DNA from: Pelomonas dachongensis
GTDB lineage: Bacteria > Pseudomonadota > Gammaproteobacteria > Burkholderiales > Burkholderiaceae_C
Direction: 5' to 3'
Assembly: GCF_043555865.1 (NCBI RefSeq)
Contig: NZ_JBIGHY010000003.1
Location: 558,001 to 622,000 of the forward strand
Length of the DNA: 64,000 nucleotides
In this document: positions 18,140 to 26,394 of the stretch, piece by piece
Layout: every line of letters begins with the position of its first letter
How positions within the stretch are numbered: position 1 is the first letter of the stretch
Notes under the pieces: generated by a model
Seen by the model: the letters and a program-made list of their open reading frames with translations, nothing else
Told to the model about the DNA's origin: nothing
The model's database searches: none
Translations under genes and position numbers: made by a program

Positions 18140-18784
18140 ATGGACACCAACGACAACACATCGGGCCAGGGGCCGGCCAGCCAGGTACCGCCGGAAGTCC
18201 GGCGCTGGAGCTGGGGCGCATTCCTGCTGAGCTGGATCTGGGGCATCGGCAACAACACTCTGGCAGCGCTGGCGGTGTTCATCCCGTTCTTCGGCTTCGT
18301 GTGGCTGTTCGTGCTCGGTGCCCGCGGCAGCGAATGGGCCTGGCGCAACAAGCGTTGGGACAGCCTGGCACAGTTTCAGCGCACGCAGCGCAGCTGGGCG
18401 AAGTGGGGCGCCATCGTCTGGCTGGGCTGGCTGGCGGTGATGGCGGCGTTCTTCTTCTTCATCTTCGGCCTGCTGAAGGACTCGGACGCCTACAAGCTCG
18501 CGCAGGCGCAGCTGGCGGCAGACGACCGCATCGCCGAGATCGTCGGGCGGCCTCTGTCCAGCGGCTTCCCGATGGGCCAGATCCAGATCTCCGGACCTCG
18601 CGGTTCGGCCAGCCTGTCGTTCAGCGTCGAAGGCCCCAAGGGCGAGGGCACGGTGTTCGTCGAGGCGAGCAAGGACATGGGCGCCTGGCGCATCGACCGT
18701 CTGGTGTTCGAGGAGGAAGGGACAGGCCGCCGCGTCGACCTGTCACCGCCGCGTGCGTCCGAGTCCGTGGAAGGCAGCGTATGA
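18140..18784 (+). CDS. Coa1-like membrane protein
   Basis: The ATG at 18140 follows a short GGAG site and gives 214 residues. The N-terminal half has the pattern RRWSWGAFLLSWIWGIGNN, a membrane segment, then WRNKRWDSLAQFQRTQRSWAKW and a second membrane helix. The C-terminal half is a soluble beta-rich domain with the flavour of the cytochrome-oxidase assembly factor Coa1 domain. In bacteria such proteins are annotated by similarity only, and their role is unproven. The stop overlaps the start of the epimerase gene (ATGA), so the two are co-translated. Confidence 0.65.
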   Translation: MDTNDNTSGQGPASQVPPEVRRWSWGAFLLSWIWGIGNNTLAALAVFIPFFGFVWLFVLGARGSEWAWRNKRWDSLAQFQRTQRSWAKWGAIVWLGWLAVMAAFFFFIFGLLKDSDAYKLAQAQLAADDRIAEIVGRPLSSGFPMGQIQISGPRGSASLSFSVEGPKGEGTVFVEASKDMGAWRIDRLVFEEEGTGRRVDLSPPRASESVEGSV

Positions 18785-19806
18785 GCACGCGCATCCTCGT
18801 CACCGGCGGCACCGGCTACATCGCCGGTGTGCTGATCCGCCAGTTGCTCGCCGCCGGCTGGCAGGTGCACACCACCGTGCGCGACCTGAAGCGCGACCCG
18901 GCGTTGCGCCGCCTGCTGGGCGTGCAGGCGGGCGACGAGCGGCTGCGCTGCTTCGCGGCCGACCTGCTGCACGACGCCGGCTGGGCTGAGGCGGCGGCCG
19001 GCTGCAGCCATGTCGCCCACCTCGCGTCACCGCTGCCGGCCGGCGTGCCGCGCGACGCCAACGACCTCATCACCCCCGCCCGCGACGGCGCGCTGCGGGC
19101 GCTGCAGGCTGCGCGCGACGCCGGCGTGCAGCGCTTCGTCATGACCTCGTCCGTCGCGGCGATCGCCTACGGCCACGGCCCCGGCGAGCACCGCTTCACC
19201 GAGGACGACTGGACGCGGCTGGAGACGCCCGGCATCCCGGCCTACGTGCAGTCCAAGACCATCGCCGAGCGTGCCGCGCGTGACTGGGTGGCGCGCGAGG
19301 GGGGTGGCATCGAGTTCTGCACGGTCAACCCGTCCGTCGTGCTGGGGCCGGTGGCCAGCGCCGACTACTCGGCCAGCGTCGTCATCGTGCAGAGCCTGCT
19401 GCAGGGGCGCGTGCCGGCGCTGCCCCACATCGGCTTCGGCATCGTCGACGTGCGCGACGTGGCCGAGCTGCACTGGCGCGCACTGACTGCGCCCGGCATG
19501 GCCGACGAGCGCTTCATCGCCTGCGGCGGCTTCCTGTGGCTGCGCGAGGTGGCGGCCATCCTGCGCGCCGAGCTGGGCGAGCAGGCGCGCAAGGTGCCCA
19601 CGCTGTCGCTGCCCGACTGGACCGTGCGGCTGCTGGCCAAGTTCAGCCCGCTGGTGCGCAACGCGGCGGGCGAGCTGGGCACGGTGCGGCACCAGGATGC
19701 CAGTCATGCGCGCGAGGTGCTGGGCTGGGTGCCGCGGCCGCCGCGTGAGGCGATCGTGGCGACGGCACAGGATCTGATCCGTCTGGGCGTGGTGGCGGCG
19801 CGTTGA
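18781..19806 (+). CDS. NAD(P)-dependent epimerase/dehydratase, dihydroflavonol-reductase-like SDR
   Basis: This 341-residue extended short-chain dehydrogenase has the nucleotide-binding motif VTGGTGYIAGVLIRQLL at its N terminus and the catalytic Ser region MTSSVAAIAYG. A catalytic Tyr-x3-Lys follows as YVQSK. The overall pattern is that of the dihydroflavonol 4-reductase/3-beta-HSD-like family, which reduces or oxidises a carbonyl on a sugar or small hydrophobic substrate. It is translationally coupled to the Coa1-like gene upstream, an unexpected pairing with no obvious metabolic logic. Confidence 0.87.
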   Translation: MSTRILVTGGTGYIAGVLIRQLLAAGWQVHTTVRDLKRDPALRRLLGVQAGDERLRCFAADLLHDAGWAEAAAGCSHVAHLASPLPAGVPRDANDLITPARDGALRALQAARDAGVQRFVMTSSVAAIAYGHGPGEHRFTEDDWTRLETPGIPAYVQSKTIAERAARDWVAREGGGIEFCTVNPSVVLGPVASADYSASVVIVQSLLQGRVPALPHIGFGIVDVRDVAELHWRALTAPGMADERFIACGGFLWLREVAAILRAELGEQARKVPTLSLPDWTVRLLAKFSPLVRNAAGELGTVRHQDASHAREVLGWVPRPPREAIVATAQDLIRLGVVAAR

Positions 19807-19818
19807 GCGCCGCTGCCG

Positions 19819-21876
19819 TCACGTCGCAATCAACTCCCGGATGCGCGCCGCCAGCGTGTCCAGCGCGAACGGCTTGGTCAGCACCGACATGCCCGGCTCC
19901 AGCTGCCCGTTGTTGAGCAACGCGTTCTCGGCGTAGCCGGTGATGAACAGCACCTTCAGCCCCGGCCGCGTCACCCGGGCGGCGTCGGCCATCTGGCGGC
20001 CGTTCATGCCGCCGGGCAGGCCCACGTCGGTGATGAGCAGGTCCACCCGCGCGCCGGACTGCAGCACCTGCAGCCCGCCCGCGCCGTCACCCGCCTCCAG
20101 CGCGGTGTAGCCCAGCTCGTCCAGCACGTCGGTCACCAGCATGCGCAGCATCGGTTCGTCGTCGACGATGAGGATGGTTTCGCCCGCCTGGCCGGTGGGG
20201 CGCGGGCCCAAGTCCGGGGGGGTGTCGTCGCGCTCGGCCTCGCCCAAGTGGCGCGGCAGGTAGATGCACACATTGGTGCCCTCGCCCACTTCGGAATAGA
20301 TGCGCACCTGCCCGCCGGACTGCTTGGCGAAACCGTAGATCATCGACAGCCCCAGGCCCGTGCCCAGGCCGAGCGGCTTCGTGGTGAAGAACGGGTCGAA
20401 GGCCTTGGCGATGACGTCCGGCGTCATGCCGGTGCCGGTGTCGGACACGCACAGCGAGACGTATTGGCCCTCGGGCATGTCGTGCTGCCGGGCGCCGTCG
20501 CGGTCGATCCAGCGGTTGGCCGTCTCGATGGTGATCTTGCCGCCATCGGGCATGGCGTCGCGCGCATTGATGCACAGGTTCAGCAGCGCGTTCTCCAGCT
20601 GCGGCGGGTCCACGCGCGTGGACCACAGGCCCGCCACGCCCACCGACTCCACCGCAATGGCGGGACCAACGGTGCGCTGGATCAGCTCCACCATCCCGCC
20701 GGCCAGCTCGTTGACGTCGATGACCCGGGGCGCCAGCGTCTGCCGCCGCGAGAAGGCCAGCAGCCGGTGCGTCAGCGCGGCCGCCCGCTTGGTAGCGCCC
20801 TGCGCGGCCATCAGGTAACGGTCCACTTCGTGCACGCGGCCCTGGCGGATGCGCTGTTCCGCCAGCTCCAGGCTGCCGGAAATGCCGGCCAGCAGGTTGT
20901 TGAAGGCGTGCGCCAGGCCGCCGGTGAGCTGCCCCACGGCTTCCATCTTCTGGGCCTGCACCAGCTGCTCGGCTTGCAGGCGCTCGTGCGTGGTTCTGCG
21001 GCCCGACGCGTACACCTTGTCGCCCTCCATGGCCGCCGTCCAGGCAAACCACTCGTGATGGCCGTTCTTGTGCAGGAAACGGTACTCGTACGCCTGCTTC
21101 AGAGGGCGCTCGAAAATGCCGGCGAACACCTCCCGCGTTCGGGCGAGGTCGTCCGGGTGCACGAACTCGGCGAACTGATGGCCGACAAGTTCGCTTTCCG
21201 TCCAGCCCAGCAGCTCGGTCCACAGCGGGTTGACGGCCTCGAAAGAGCCACCGGGCGCCACCACCACCAGCAGCTCCTGTGAGATCTGCCAGGCCAGGTT
21301 GCGGTCGGCCGTGCGCTCGGCCACCTGCTGCTCCAGCGACGCGTTGAGGTCGCGCAGCGCGGTGTCGGCCCGCACCTTGGCCGTGGTCTCGTTCGTGAAG
21401 ATGAACAGCGCGCACACGTCGCCTTCGGCATCCAGCACGCGCGAGTACGAGAACGTCCACCAGGTTTCCTGCTCGCCGCGGTCGGTGGCGAGCTTCCAGG
21501 GCAGGTCGTTGAAGCGCTGGCTGCGGCCGTCGAAGGCGTCCTCGATGATGGGCTTGGCCTGCGCCCAGCCATCCGCCCACACCTCGATGAACGGCGACCC
21601 CATGGCCCACGACAGCCGCGGGCCGAGCAGCGGGAAGTAGGTCTCGTTGAAGAAGAAGAACAGTTCCTCCCGGCCCCACGACAGGATCATGGACTCGGGC
21701 GAATTCAGCAGCAGGCTGAGCGACGTCTTCAGCTCGGTGGGCCACCCCTCGGGCGGGCCGAGCGGGTGCTGGGTCCAGTCGCGCGCCAGGATGAGGCGTG
21801 TGGCCTCGCCGCCGCCGGCCAGGAACCGCAGACCTCGAGGCAGTTCGTCGGGTTGGCGGTAGGCATGTGAGACCAT
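19819..21876 (-). CDS. PAS hybrid sensor histidine kinase with receiver domain
   Basis: This soluble 685-residue signalling protein has a first PAS-like domain (about 35-165) and a short coiled coil. A canonical PAS with PAC motif (about 195-310), a HisKA dimerisation helix, a HATPase domain (N box NLCINARDAMPDGG; G boxes DTGTGMT and GLGTGLGLSMIYG) and a C-terminal receiver with phospho-acceptor Asp (LLITDVGLPG) follow. The H box reads GLAHAFNNLL, where most relatives have an Asp directly after the phospho-His. No membrane helices are present, so an internal cue such as light, oxygen or redox is likely. No separate output regulator is adjacent. Confidence 0.88.
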   Translation of the reverse strand: MVSHAYRQPDELPRGLRFLAGGGEATRLILARDWTQHPLGPPEGWPTELKTSLSLLLNSPESMILSWGREELFFFFNETYFPLLGPRLSWAMGSPFIEVWADGWAQAKPIIEDAFDGRSQRFNDLPWKLATDRGEQETWWTFSYSRVLDAEGDVCALFIFTNETTAKVRADTALRDLNASLEQQVAERTADRNLAWQISQELLVVVAPGGSFEAVNPLWTELLGWTESELVGHQFAEFVHPDDLARTREVFAGIFERPLKQAYEYRFLHKNGHHEWFAWTAAMEGDKVYASGRRTTHERLQAEQLVQAQKMEAVGQLTGGLAHAFNNLLAGISGSLELAEQRIRQGRVHEVDRYLMAAQGATKRAAALTHRLLAFSRRQTLAPRVIDVNELAGGMVELIQRTVGPAIAVESVGVAGLWSTRVDPPQLENALLNLCINARDAMPDGGKITIETANRWIDRDGARQHDMPEGQYVSLCVSDTGTGMTPDVIAKAFDPFFTTKPLGLGTGLGLSMIYGFAKQSGGQVRIYSEVGEGTNVCIYLPRHLGEAERDDTPPDLGPRPTGQAGETILIVDDEPMLRMLVTDVLDELGYTALEAGDGAGGLQVLQSGARVDLLITDVGLPGGMNGRQMADAARVTRPGLKVLFITGYAENALLNNGQLEPGMSVLTKPFALDTLAARIRELIAT

Positions 21877-21909
21877 GGGCTTTCAGAGGCAGTGCCGTCG
21901 AGAGCCTGC

Positions 21910-22206
21910 TCAGCGCCTTCTGGGTGCCGGAGCGCTGCCGTCCAGGAAGAGGTTCACCAGGACATCGGCGACCCAGTCGCCCACGCTGTAGTTCGCCGCA
22001 CGCGCTCGCAACCGGTCGGCGCGGTCCTCCTGGATGCGGGCCACCTCGGGCGCACCGGTCTTCTGCGCCGCAATGGCGCGCTGCTCACTGCGATCGGCCT
22101 CGGCGGTCAGGCCGGGGTCTCGCAGTGCGACGTTGGCGCAGCCGCTCAACGCCAGTACCAGCGGCGCCAGGGCCAGGAGTGCCTTCGGGTGTTGCTTCAT
22201 GTTCAT
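21910..22206 (-). CDS. small putative outer-membrane lipoprotein
   Basis: This 98-residue product has a lipoprotein signal peptide ending in the lipobox LALSGC, followed by a helical, Ala/Arg/Asp-rich domain and a basic tail. The ATG at 22206 overlaps the stop of the helicase gene (ATGA), with a gagga site inside that gene. The ATG at 22200 has better ribosome-site spacing and is equally possible. It is probably made by translational coupling with the helicase. The function is unknown. Confidence 0.7.
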   Translation of the reverse strand: MNMKQHPKALLALAPLVLALSGCANVALRDPGLTAEADRSEQRAIAAQKTGAPEVARIQEDRADRLRARAANYSVGDWVADVLVNLFLDGSAPAPRRR

Positions 22207-24446
22207 CGTCCTCGCCGCTGCCACAACGGCCGCTTCCCCTTCAGCTGTCGCTCAATGCCATCGTTGAGTCGCCCGCGCAGGTCGACGACCGCCTCAACGT
22301 GACCGTACACGCCGGGGAAGCGCAGGTCCAGCCACAACCACAGCGTGCAGATGCGCAGCGCCTGCTCCATGCGGTCCAGGCGGCCGTGCTGGTCGAACTC
22401 GTCGAGGAAGTAGGGGTCGCCGGCCTGGCCAGTGCGGGCGTGGTTGGTGGCCCAGCTGGCGAACTGCTCCACCAGCATCGGCAGGCGTGAGTCGACCGGC
22501 GCCTGCGCGTACTTGAAGCGCTCGTTCAGCGGCAGTGCGGCGGCGTTGCGGTCCAGCATCTCGGCCAGCTCCAGCATCTGCTCCAGCTCGGCGACGGCGA
22601 AGTGCGCGTCGTCCAGGCGCAGCTGCTGCATGAAGATGCTGAGCACGGCGTACAGCTTGTTGACGCCCATGCGCTGCGAGATGGTCTGCACGTGGCGCCA
22701 GTTGGGCGCGACCGGGCATTTGAAGTCGCGCGGCGCGCGCGGCTCCTTGGGCAGCTGCGTGCGCAGGATCTTCATCGCGTCCGCCTCTGCCTCCTTCAGC
22801 ACGCTGGTGAAGCCCTCGTCGTGCATGCCGTAGCGGCCCGCGCGGCCGGCGATCTGATGCACCTCGCTGACGGACAGCTCGCGGTCGCCGACGCCGTCGA
22901 ACTTGGTCAGCGTGGAGAACAGCACGCGGCGAATGGGCAGGTTCAGGCCCATGCCGATGGCGTCGGTGGCCACGAGCACCTGGCTCGCGCCGACCGCGAA
23001 GCGCTCGGCCTCGCGGCGGCGCACCTCGGGCGGCAGCGCGCCGTAGATGACGCTGACGTTGTGGCCGTTTTGGGAGATCTGGTCGCGCAGCATCAGCACG
23101 TCGCGGCGGCTGAAGGCCACGACCGCGTCGCCCGACTGCAGGTGCGTCATGGGCACGGGCGCAGGCATCAGCTGCACTTGCTGCTTGCGCTCGAACACGC
23201 GCTTCTCGGGCTTCTCGCCGCACAGCTGCAGCAGCCGCTCGATGGCGGGCGCTGCATAGGCGGACGCGATGATGATGACCTCGCGCGCCGGCACGCCGAC
23301 GATGGCCTGCGTCCAGGCCCAGCCGCGCGAGTCGTCGAAGATCATCTGCGCTTCGTCGATGACGGCCACGTCGACGATGTCGCGCGTGTTGACCATCTCG
23401 ATGGTGCTGCTGACGACGCGGGCGTTGTCGGCGGGCACGCTCTCCTCGCCGGTCAGCAGCGAGCACGGCACGCCGCGCCCCACCAGGCGGTCGCGACCTT
23501 CCAGCGCCAGCAGCCGCAGCGGCGCCAGGTAGGCGCCGTCCAGCGCCTGCGCCAACCGCTCGAAGGCGGCATACGTCTTGCCGCTGTTGGGCGGGCCGAG
23601 GTACAGCGTGACCTTGCGGCCCAGCTTGCGTGCGGCGTCGAAGCTGTCGGGGTAGCCTTGGAAAGCCAGCTCGCGGCCCAGGCTGGCCAGCGTGCTCTGC
23701 TCCTCCACAGTCTGCTCCCAGCGGTCCTGCGCGCGCGTCAATGCGGCCTTCAGGTCGGCATAGGGCATGGGCACGCCGCACTCGGCCTGCAGCCGCGGCA
23801 GCAGCGACGCGAGCTGGGCCGCGTCGCCCATGGCCTCGCTGCGCGCCACCAGGTGGTTCAAGTGCAGCGTCAGCTCGGCTGTATAGGAGTATTCCGGCGC
23901 CTGACCCAGGCCGTGGCGCAGCGCGGCCGTGTCGCCGTCGCGGAAGAAGGCCCACACCGGCGCCTCCTGCACCGGCACGCGGTGTGACAGGTCGATGCGC
24001 CAGGCCTCATGGGCCAGCGTGATCGGGTGAATGCAGAGCCGCGTGAACACCAGTCCTTCGCGGCGCAGACCCAGGCTTTCCAGCTGCTGCAGCCGCTGCT
24101 GCATCTGCGGGCGCAGCGTGTTGGTCAGTGGCGTGGCGTTCAGCTGCGCCAGTGCGACAGGGATGTGCGCCGGCAGGATCCAGCGGCTGGGCCGACCGCC
24201 GCCGGCGGCCTTGGAGATCTGGATGCAGCCCAGCCGGTCCAGCGCGGCATCGGCGCTCTTGTCGCTGCCGTCGTCGAGGTCGTCCGGCACCAGCACCTGC
24301 GGCAGCGCGTGCGCGGCCTGGCGGATGCGGGCCCAGTCCTCGGGCGCCAGGCCTGCGGGCAGGCGCGCGGCGTGGCCGGGTTGCGGGAGGGGAAAGGCCG
24401 GCGCGGGCGGCCGGGCGGGCTTGTTCTGAGGGACTTCGGGATTCAC
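22203..24446 (-). CDS. SUV3-like DEAD/DEAH-box RNA helicase
   Basis: The 747-residue protein carries a helicase core of the mitochondrial SUV3 type. It has motif I GPPNSGKTYAAFERL, motif Ia PLRLLALE, motif II DEAQMIFDDSRGW, motif III region IIASAYAAP, and motifs V-VI (TDAIGMGLNL and HQIAGRAGRYG). A C-terminal domain matches the SUV3 C-terminal region. About 270 residues of unrelated, helical sequence precede the core. The start is uncertain: the GTG at 24446 was taken because residues upstream are low-complexity, but no good ribosome site is visible. SUV3 proteins unwind RNA and RNA-DNA hybrids in RNA turnover; a bacterial role is inferred. Confidence 0.82.
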   Translation of the reverse strand: MNPEVPQNKPARPPAPAFPLPQPGHAARLPAGLAPEDWARIRQAAHALPQVLVPDDLDDGSDKSADAALDRLGCIQISKAAGGGRPSRWILPAHIPVALAQLNATPLTNTLRPQMQQRLQQLESLGLRREGLVFTRLCIHPITLAHEAWRIDLSHRVPVQEAPVWAFFRDGDTAALRHGLGQAPEYSYTAELTLHLNHLVARSEAMGDAAQLASLLPRLQAECGVPMPYADLKAALTRAQDRWEQTVEEQSTLASLGRELAFQGYPDSFDAARKLGRKVTLYLGPPNSGKTYAAFERLAQALDGAYLAPLRLLALEGRDRLVGRGVPCSLLTGEESVPADNARVVSSTIEMVNTRDIVDVAVIDEAQMIFDDSRGWAWTQAIVGVPAREVIIIASAYAAPAIERLLQLCGEKPEKRVFERKQQVQLMPAPVPMTHLQSGDAVVAFSRRDVLMLRDQISQNGHNVSVIYGALPPEVRRREAERFAVGASQVLVATDAIGMGLNLPIRRVLFSTLTKFDGVGDRELSVSEVHQIAGRAGRYGMHDEGFTSVLKEAEADAMKILRTQLPKEPRAPRDFKCPVAPNWRHVQTISQRMGVNKLYAVLSIFMQQLRLDDAHFAVAELEQMLELAEMLDRNAAALPLNERFKYAQAPVDSRLPMLVEQFASWATNHARTGQAGDPYFLDEFDQHGRLDRMEQALRICTLWLWLDLRFPGVYGHVEAVVDLRGRLNDGIERQLKGKRPLWQRRGR

Positions 24447-24492
24447 GGCAGAAGTGGAACACAGGCGCGCCGGCGCCTGCTCCGGCCGGCGC

Positions 24493-24741
24493 TCAGCGCC
24501 TGGCCCGCTCCCCGGCACGGTTTTGCAGGGCGGTCTGGTGCTTGCAGACGTTCTCGCCCGTCGTGGTCAGGCGCAGCGTGCCGCCCTGCCATTCGAGCCA
24601 GTGCAAGGCCACGTAGTCGTCGATGTCGCCCTCGGCAATCTCGGCCGCCCGGCGCTGCTTGAGCAGGCCCACGGTGGCGGGCAACTGGTCGCGAAGCACG
24701 ACATGTCGCGTTGCGGCGGGAAGCGAGGCATAAGGGGTCAT
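24493..24741 (-). CDS. hypothetical protein, 82 aa, possible winged-helix
   Basis: The ATG at 24741 is preceded by ggaga five bases away, so the 82-residue product is well supported. The predicted pattern is helix, strand, then LHWLEWQGGTLRLTTTGENVC, which resembles the wing and last helix of a small winged-helix DNA-binding domain. That resemblance is weak, and I make no firm functional call. It lies 46 bases upstream of the helicase on the same strand and may share its transcript. It is divergent from the arsenic operon, whose operator lies about 140 bases away. Confidence 0.6.
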   Translation of the reverse strand: MTPYASLPAATRHVVLRDQLPATVGLLKQRRAAEIAEGDIDDYVALHWLEWQGGTLRLTTTGENVCKHQTALQNRAGERARR

Positions 24742-24877
24742 CGAGATCTCCGAAAAGGACGGTCGCGGACTGGACTTCGCCGCCGAGTGGAACACGAAAG
24801 GATGATGGCGTGATGTCAGACCGTGCCGCGCTGCGTCGAGGCCCACTGTCCGACACGGGCTTGCAGATCACCAAACA

Positions 24878-24895
24878 CTTCGAGTATTCTGGAAG
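24878..24895 (+). promoter_or_regulatory. ArsR operator, inverted repeat just before arsR
   Basis: CTTCGAG and CTGGAAG are separated by TATT and pair at six of seven positions. The dyad ends one base before the arsR start codon. TTGCAG at 24861-24866 and TATTCT at 24885-24890, 18 bases apart, could form the promoter, so bound repressor would cover the -10 box. The arrangement fits an autorepressed ars operon. Confidence 0.6.
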
Positions 24896-24896
24896 C

Positions 24897-25220
24897 ATGG
24901 ATGAAAAAGACGTCGTCAAGGCCCTCGCGGCGCTGGCCCAGCCGGTGCGGCTGAAGGTGTTCCGCGCGCTGGTGGTCACCGGTGACGCGGGCCTCACGCC
25001 CGGCACCATGGCCGAGGGGCTGGACATGCCGGCCAACACGCTCTCCTTCCACCTGAAGGCGCTGGTGAACGCCGGCCTGGTCACGCAGGAGCGCGCCAGC
25101 CGCCACCTCATCTACCGCGCCGCCTACCCGCGCATGAATGCGCTGCTGGGCTACCTGACCGAGAACTGCTGCCAGGGCGCCGACTGCGCCGTGCCGGCCA
25201 CGATGGGCTCCTGCTGCTGA
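24897..25220 (+). CDS. arsR: ArsR/SmtB-family arsenic-responsive repressor
   Basis: This 107-residue winged-helix repressor begins MDEKDVVKALAALAQPVRL and has the recognition helix region NTLSFHLKALVNAGLV. The metalloid site appears to be C-terminal: Cys91-Cys92 and Cys97, with a further Cys106-Cys107. This resembles the Acidithiobacillus type (a vicinal pair plus a third cysteine) rather than the classic ELCVCDL helix site. Arsenite binding would release it from DNA. An imperfect dyad directly before its start is the likely operator. It is the first gene of arsR-arsC-aqpS-arsH. The short distance to the -10 box suggests a leaderless or near-leaderless mRNA. Confidence 0.92.
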   Translation: MDEKDVVKALAALAQPVRLKVFRALVVTGDAGLTPGTMAEGLDMPANTLSFHLKALVNAGLVTQERASRHLIYRAAYPRMNALLGYLTENCCQGADCAVPATMGSCC

Positions 25221-25225
25221 CTCCC

Positions 25226-25729
25226 ATGACCACCCACGTCCTCATCCTCTGCACCCACAACTCCGCGCGCAGCGTCCTCAGCGAAGGCATGCTCAACCAC
25301 TGGGCCCGCAAGCTCGGCAAGGATGTGCAGGCGCACAGTGCCGGCAGCGCGCCCAGCGGGCGCATCAACCCGTTCGCGCTGGAGGCGTTGAGGCATGCGG
25401 GTGTCGACACCACGGGCTGTCGCAGCAAGAGCTGGGACGAGTTCACGACGCCCGATGCGCCGCCGCTGTCCATCGTCATCACGGTCTGCGACAGCGCCGC
25501 GGCCGAGCAATGCCCGGTGTTCTTCGGTGGTCAGGGCCAGCCGGTCAAGGTGCACTGGGGCTACCCCGACCCGTCCAACGCCGACGGCGGCGACGAAGGC
25601 AAGCGACGCGCCTTCGAGCTGACGCGCCAGGCCATCGGCTATCGCATGCTGCAGCTGCTGCAACTGCCGTTGCAAACGCTGAGCAAGGGGGAGCTGCAGC
25701 AGGCGCTGGCCGAGATCGGCACGGCCTGA
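25226..25729 (+). CDS. arsC: arsenate reductase, low-molecular-weight phosphatase fold
   Basis: The 167-residue protein has the P-loop CTHNSARS from Cys9, the general-acid region YPDPSNADGG and the family-typical SKSWDEF stretch. This is the phosphatase-like arsenate reductase class, which reduces arsenate to arsenite with a glutaredoxin- or thioredoxin-type donor. It begins five bases after arsR and is followed two bases later by the aquaporin gene, so it belongs to one operon. Reduced arsenite is expected to leave through the adjacent channel rather than through an ArsB or Acr3 pump, neither of which is present. Confidence 0.93.
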   Translation: MTTHVLILCTHNSARSVLSEGMLNHWARKLGKDVQAHSAGSAPSGRINPFALEALRHAGVDTTGCRSKSWDEFTTPDAPPLSIVITVCDSAAAEQCPVFFGGQGQPVKVHWGYPDPSNADGGDEGKRRAFELTRQAIGYRMLQLLQLPLQTLSKGELQQALAEIGTA

Positions 25730-25731
25730 AC

Positions 25732-26394
25732 GTGAGCCTGTCCCGCAAACTGCTGGCTGAAGGCCTGGGCACGGCACTGCTGCTGGCCGTCGTCATTGGC
25801 TCCGGCGTCATGGCCGAGCGGCTGTCGGGCGGCAACGTGGCGGTAGCGCTGCTGGCCAACACGCTGGCGACGGTGGGTGGCCTGTACGTCCTCATCGAGA
25901 TCTTCGGGCCCGTGAGCGGCGCCCACTTCAACCCGGCCGTCAGCGCCGTCATGGCCTGGCGCGGCGAACTGCCGGTGGCGCTGCTGTTGCCCTACGTCGC
26001 CGTGCAGCTTGTCGGCGCCATGCTGGGCGCGTGGCTGGCGCATGCGATGTTCGACATGAACATCCTGCAGTGGTCCGTCAAGCTGCGCAGCGGCACCGGC
26101 CAGTGGATTGCAGAGGCCGTGGCCACGTTCGGCCTGCTGCTGGTCATTCTGCGGGCGCCCGCCACGCGCGTGGCGGCTCTGGTGGCGGCCTACATCGGGG
26201 CGGCGTACTGGTTCACGGCGTCCACCGCCTTCGCCAACCCGGCCGCCGTGTTCGGCCGCATGTTCAGCGACAGCTTTGCCGGCATCGCGCCGGCGAGCGC
26301 GCCCGGCTTCGTGGCCGCCGAGCTGGCCGGTGCCGCGCTGGCTGTGGCGGTCCATCAACTGCTGTCTTCGCCCGCCAAGGCCCGCCATGTCTGA
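25732..26394 (+). CDS. aqpS: aquaglyceroporin-type arsenite channel
   Basis: This 220-residue MIP-family channel has both NPA loops (HFNPAVSAVM and AFANPAAVFGR) and six hydrophobic helices in the usual order. The GTG at 25732, two bases after arsC, was chosen because everything further upstream is arsC in another frame. In Sinorhizobium an aquaporin (AqpS) replaces the arsenite pump: ArsC makes arsenite inside and it leaves down its gradient. The gene order here, with arsR and arsC before and arsH after, supports the same role. Its stop overlaps the arsH start by eight bases. Confidence 0.88.
   Translation: MSLSRKLLAEGLGTALLLAVVIGSGVMAERLSGGNVAVALLANTLATVGGLYVLIEIFGPVSGAHFNPAVSAVMAWRGELPVALLLPYVAVQLVGAMLGAWLAHAMFDMNILQWSVKLRSGTGQWIAEAVATFGLLLVILRAPATRVAALVAAYIGAAYWFTASTAFANPAAVFGRMFSDSFAGIAPASAPGFVAAELAGAALAVAVHQLLSSPAKARHV

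Noticed and set aside
22602..23987. 461-codon plus-strand frame opposite the helicase
   Set aside because: Composition is shadow-like and it lies wholly within the well-supported helicase gene.
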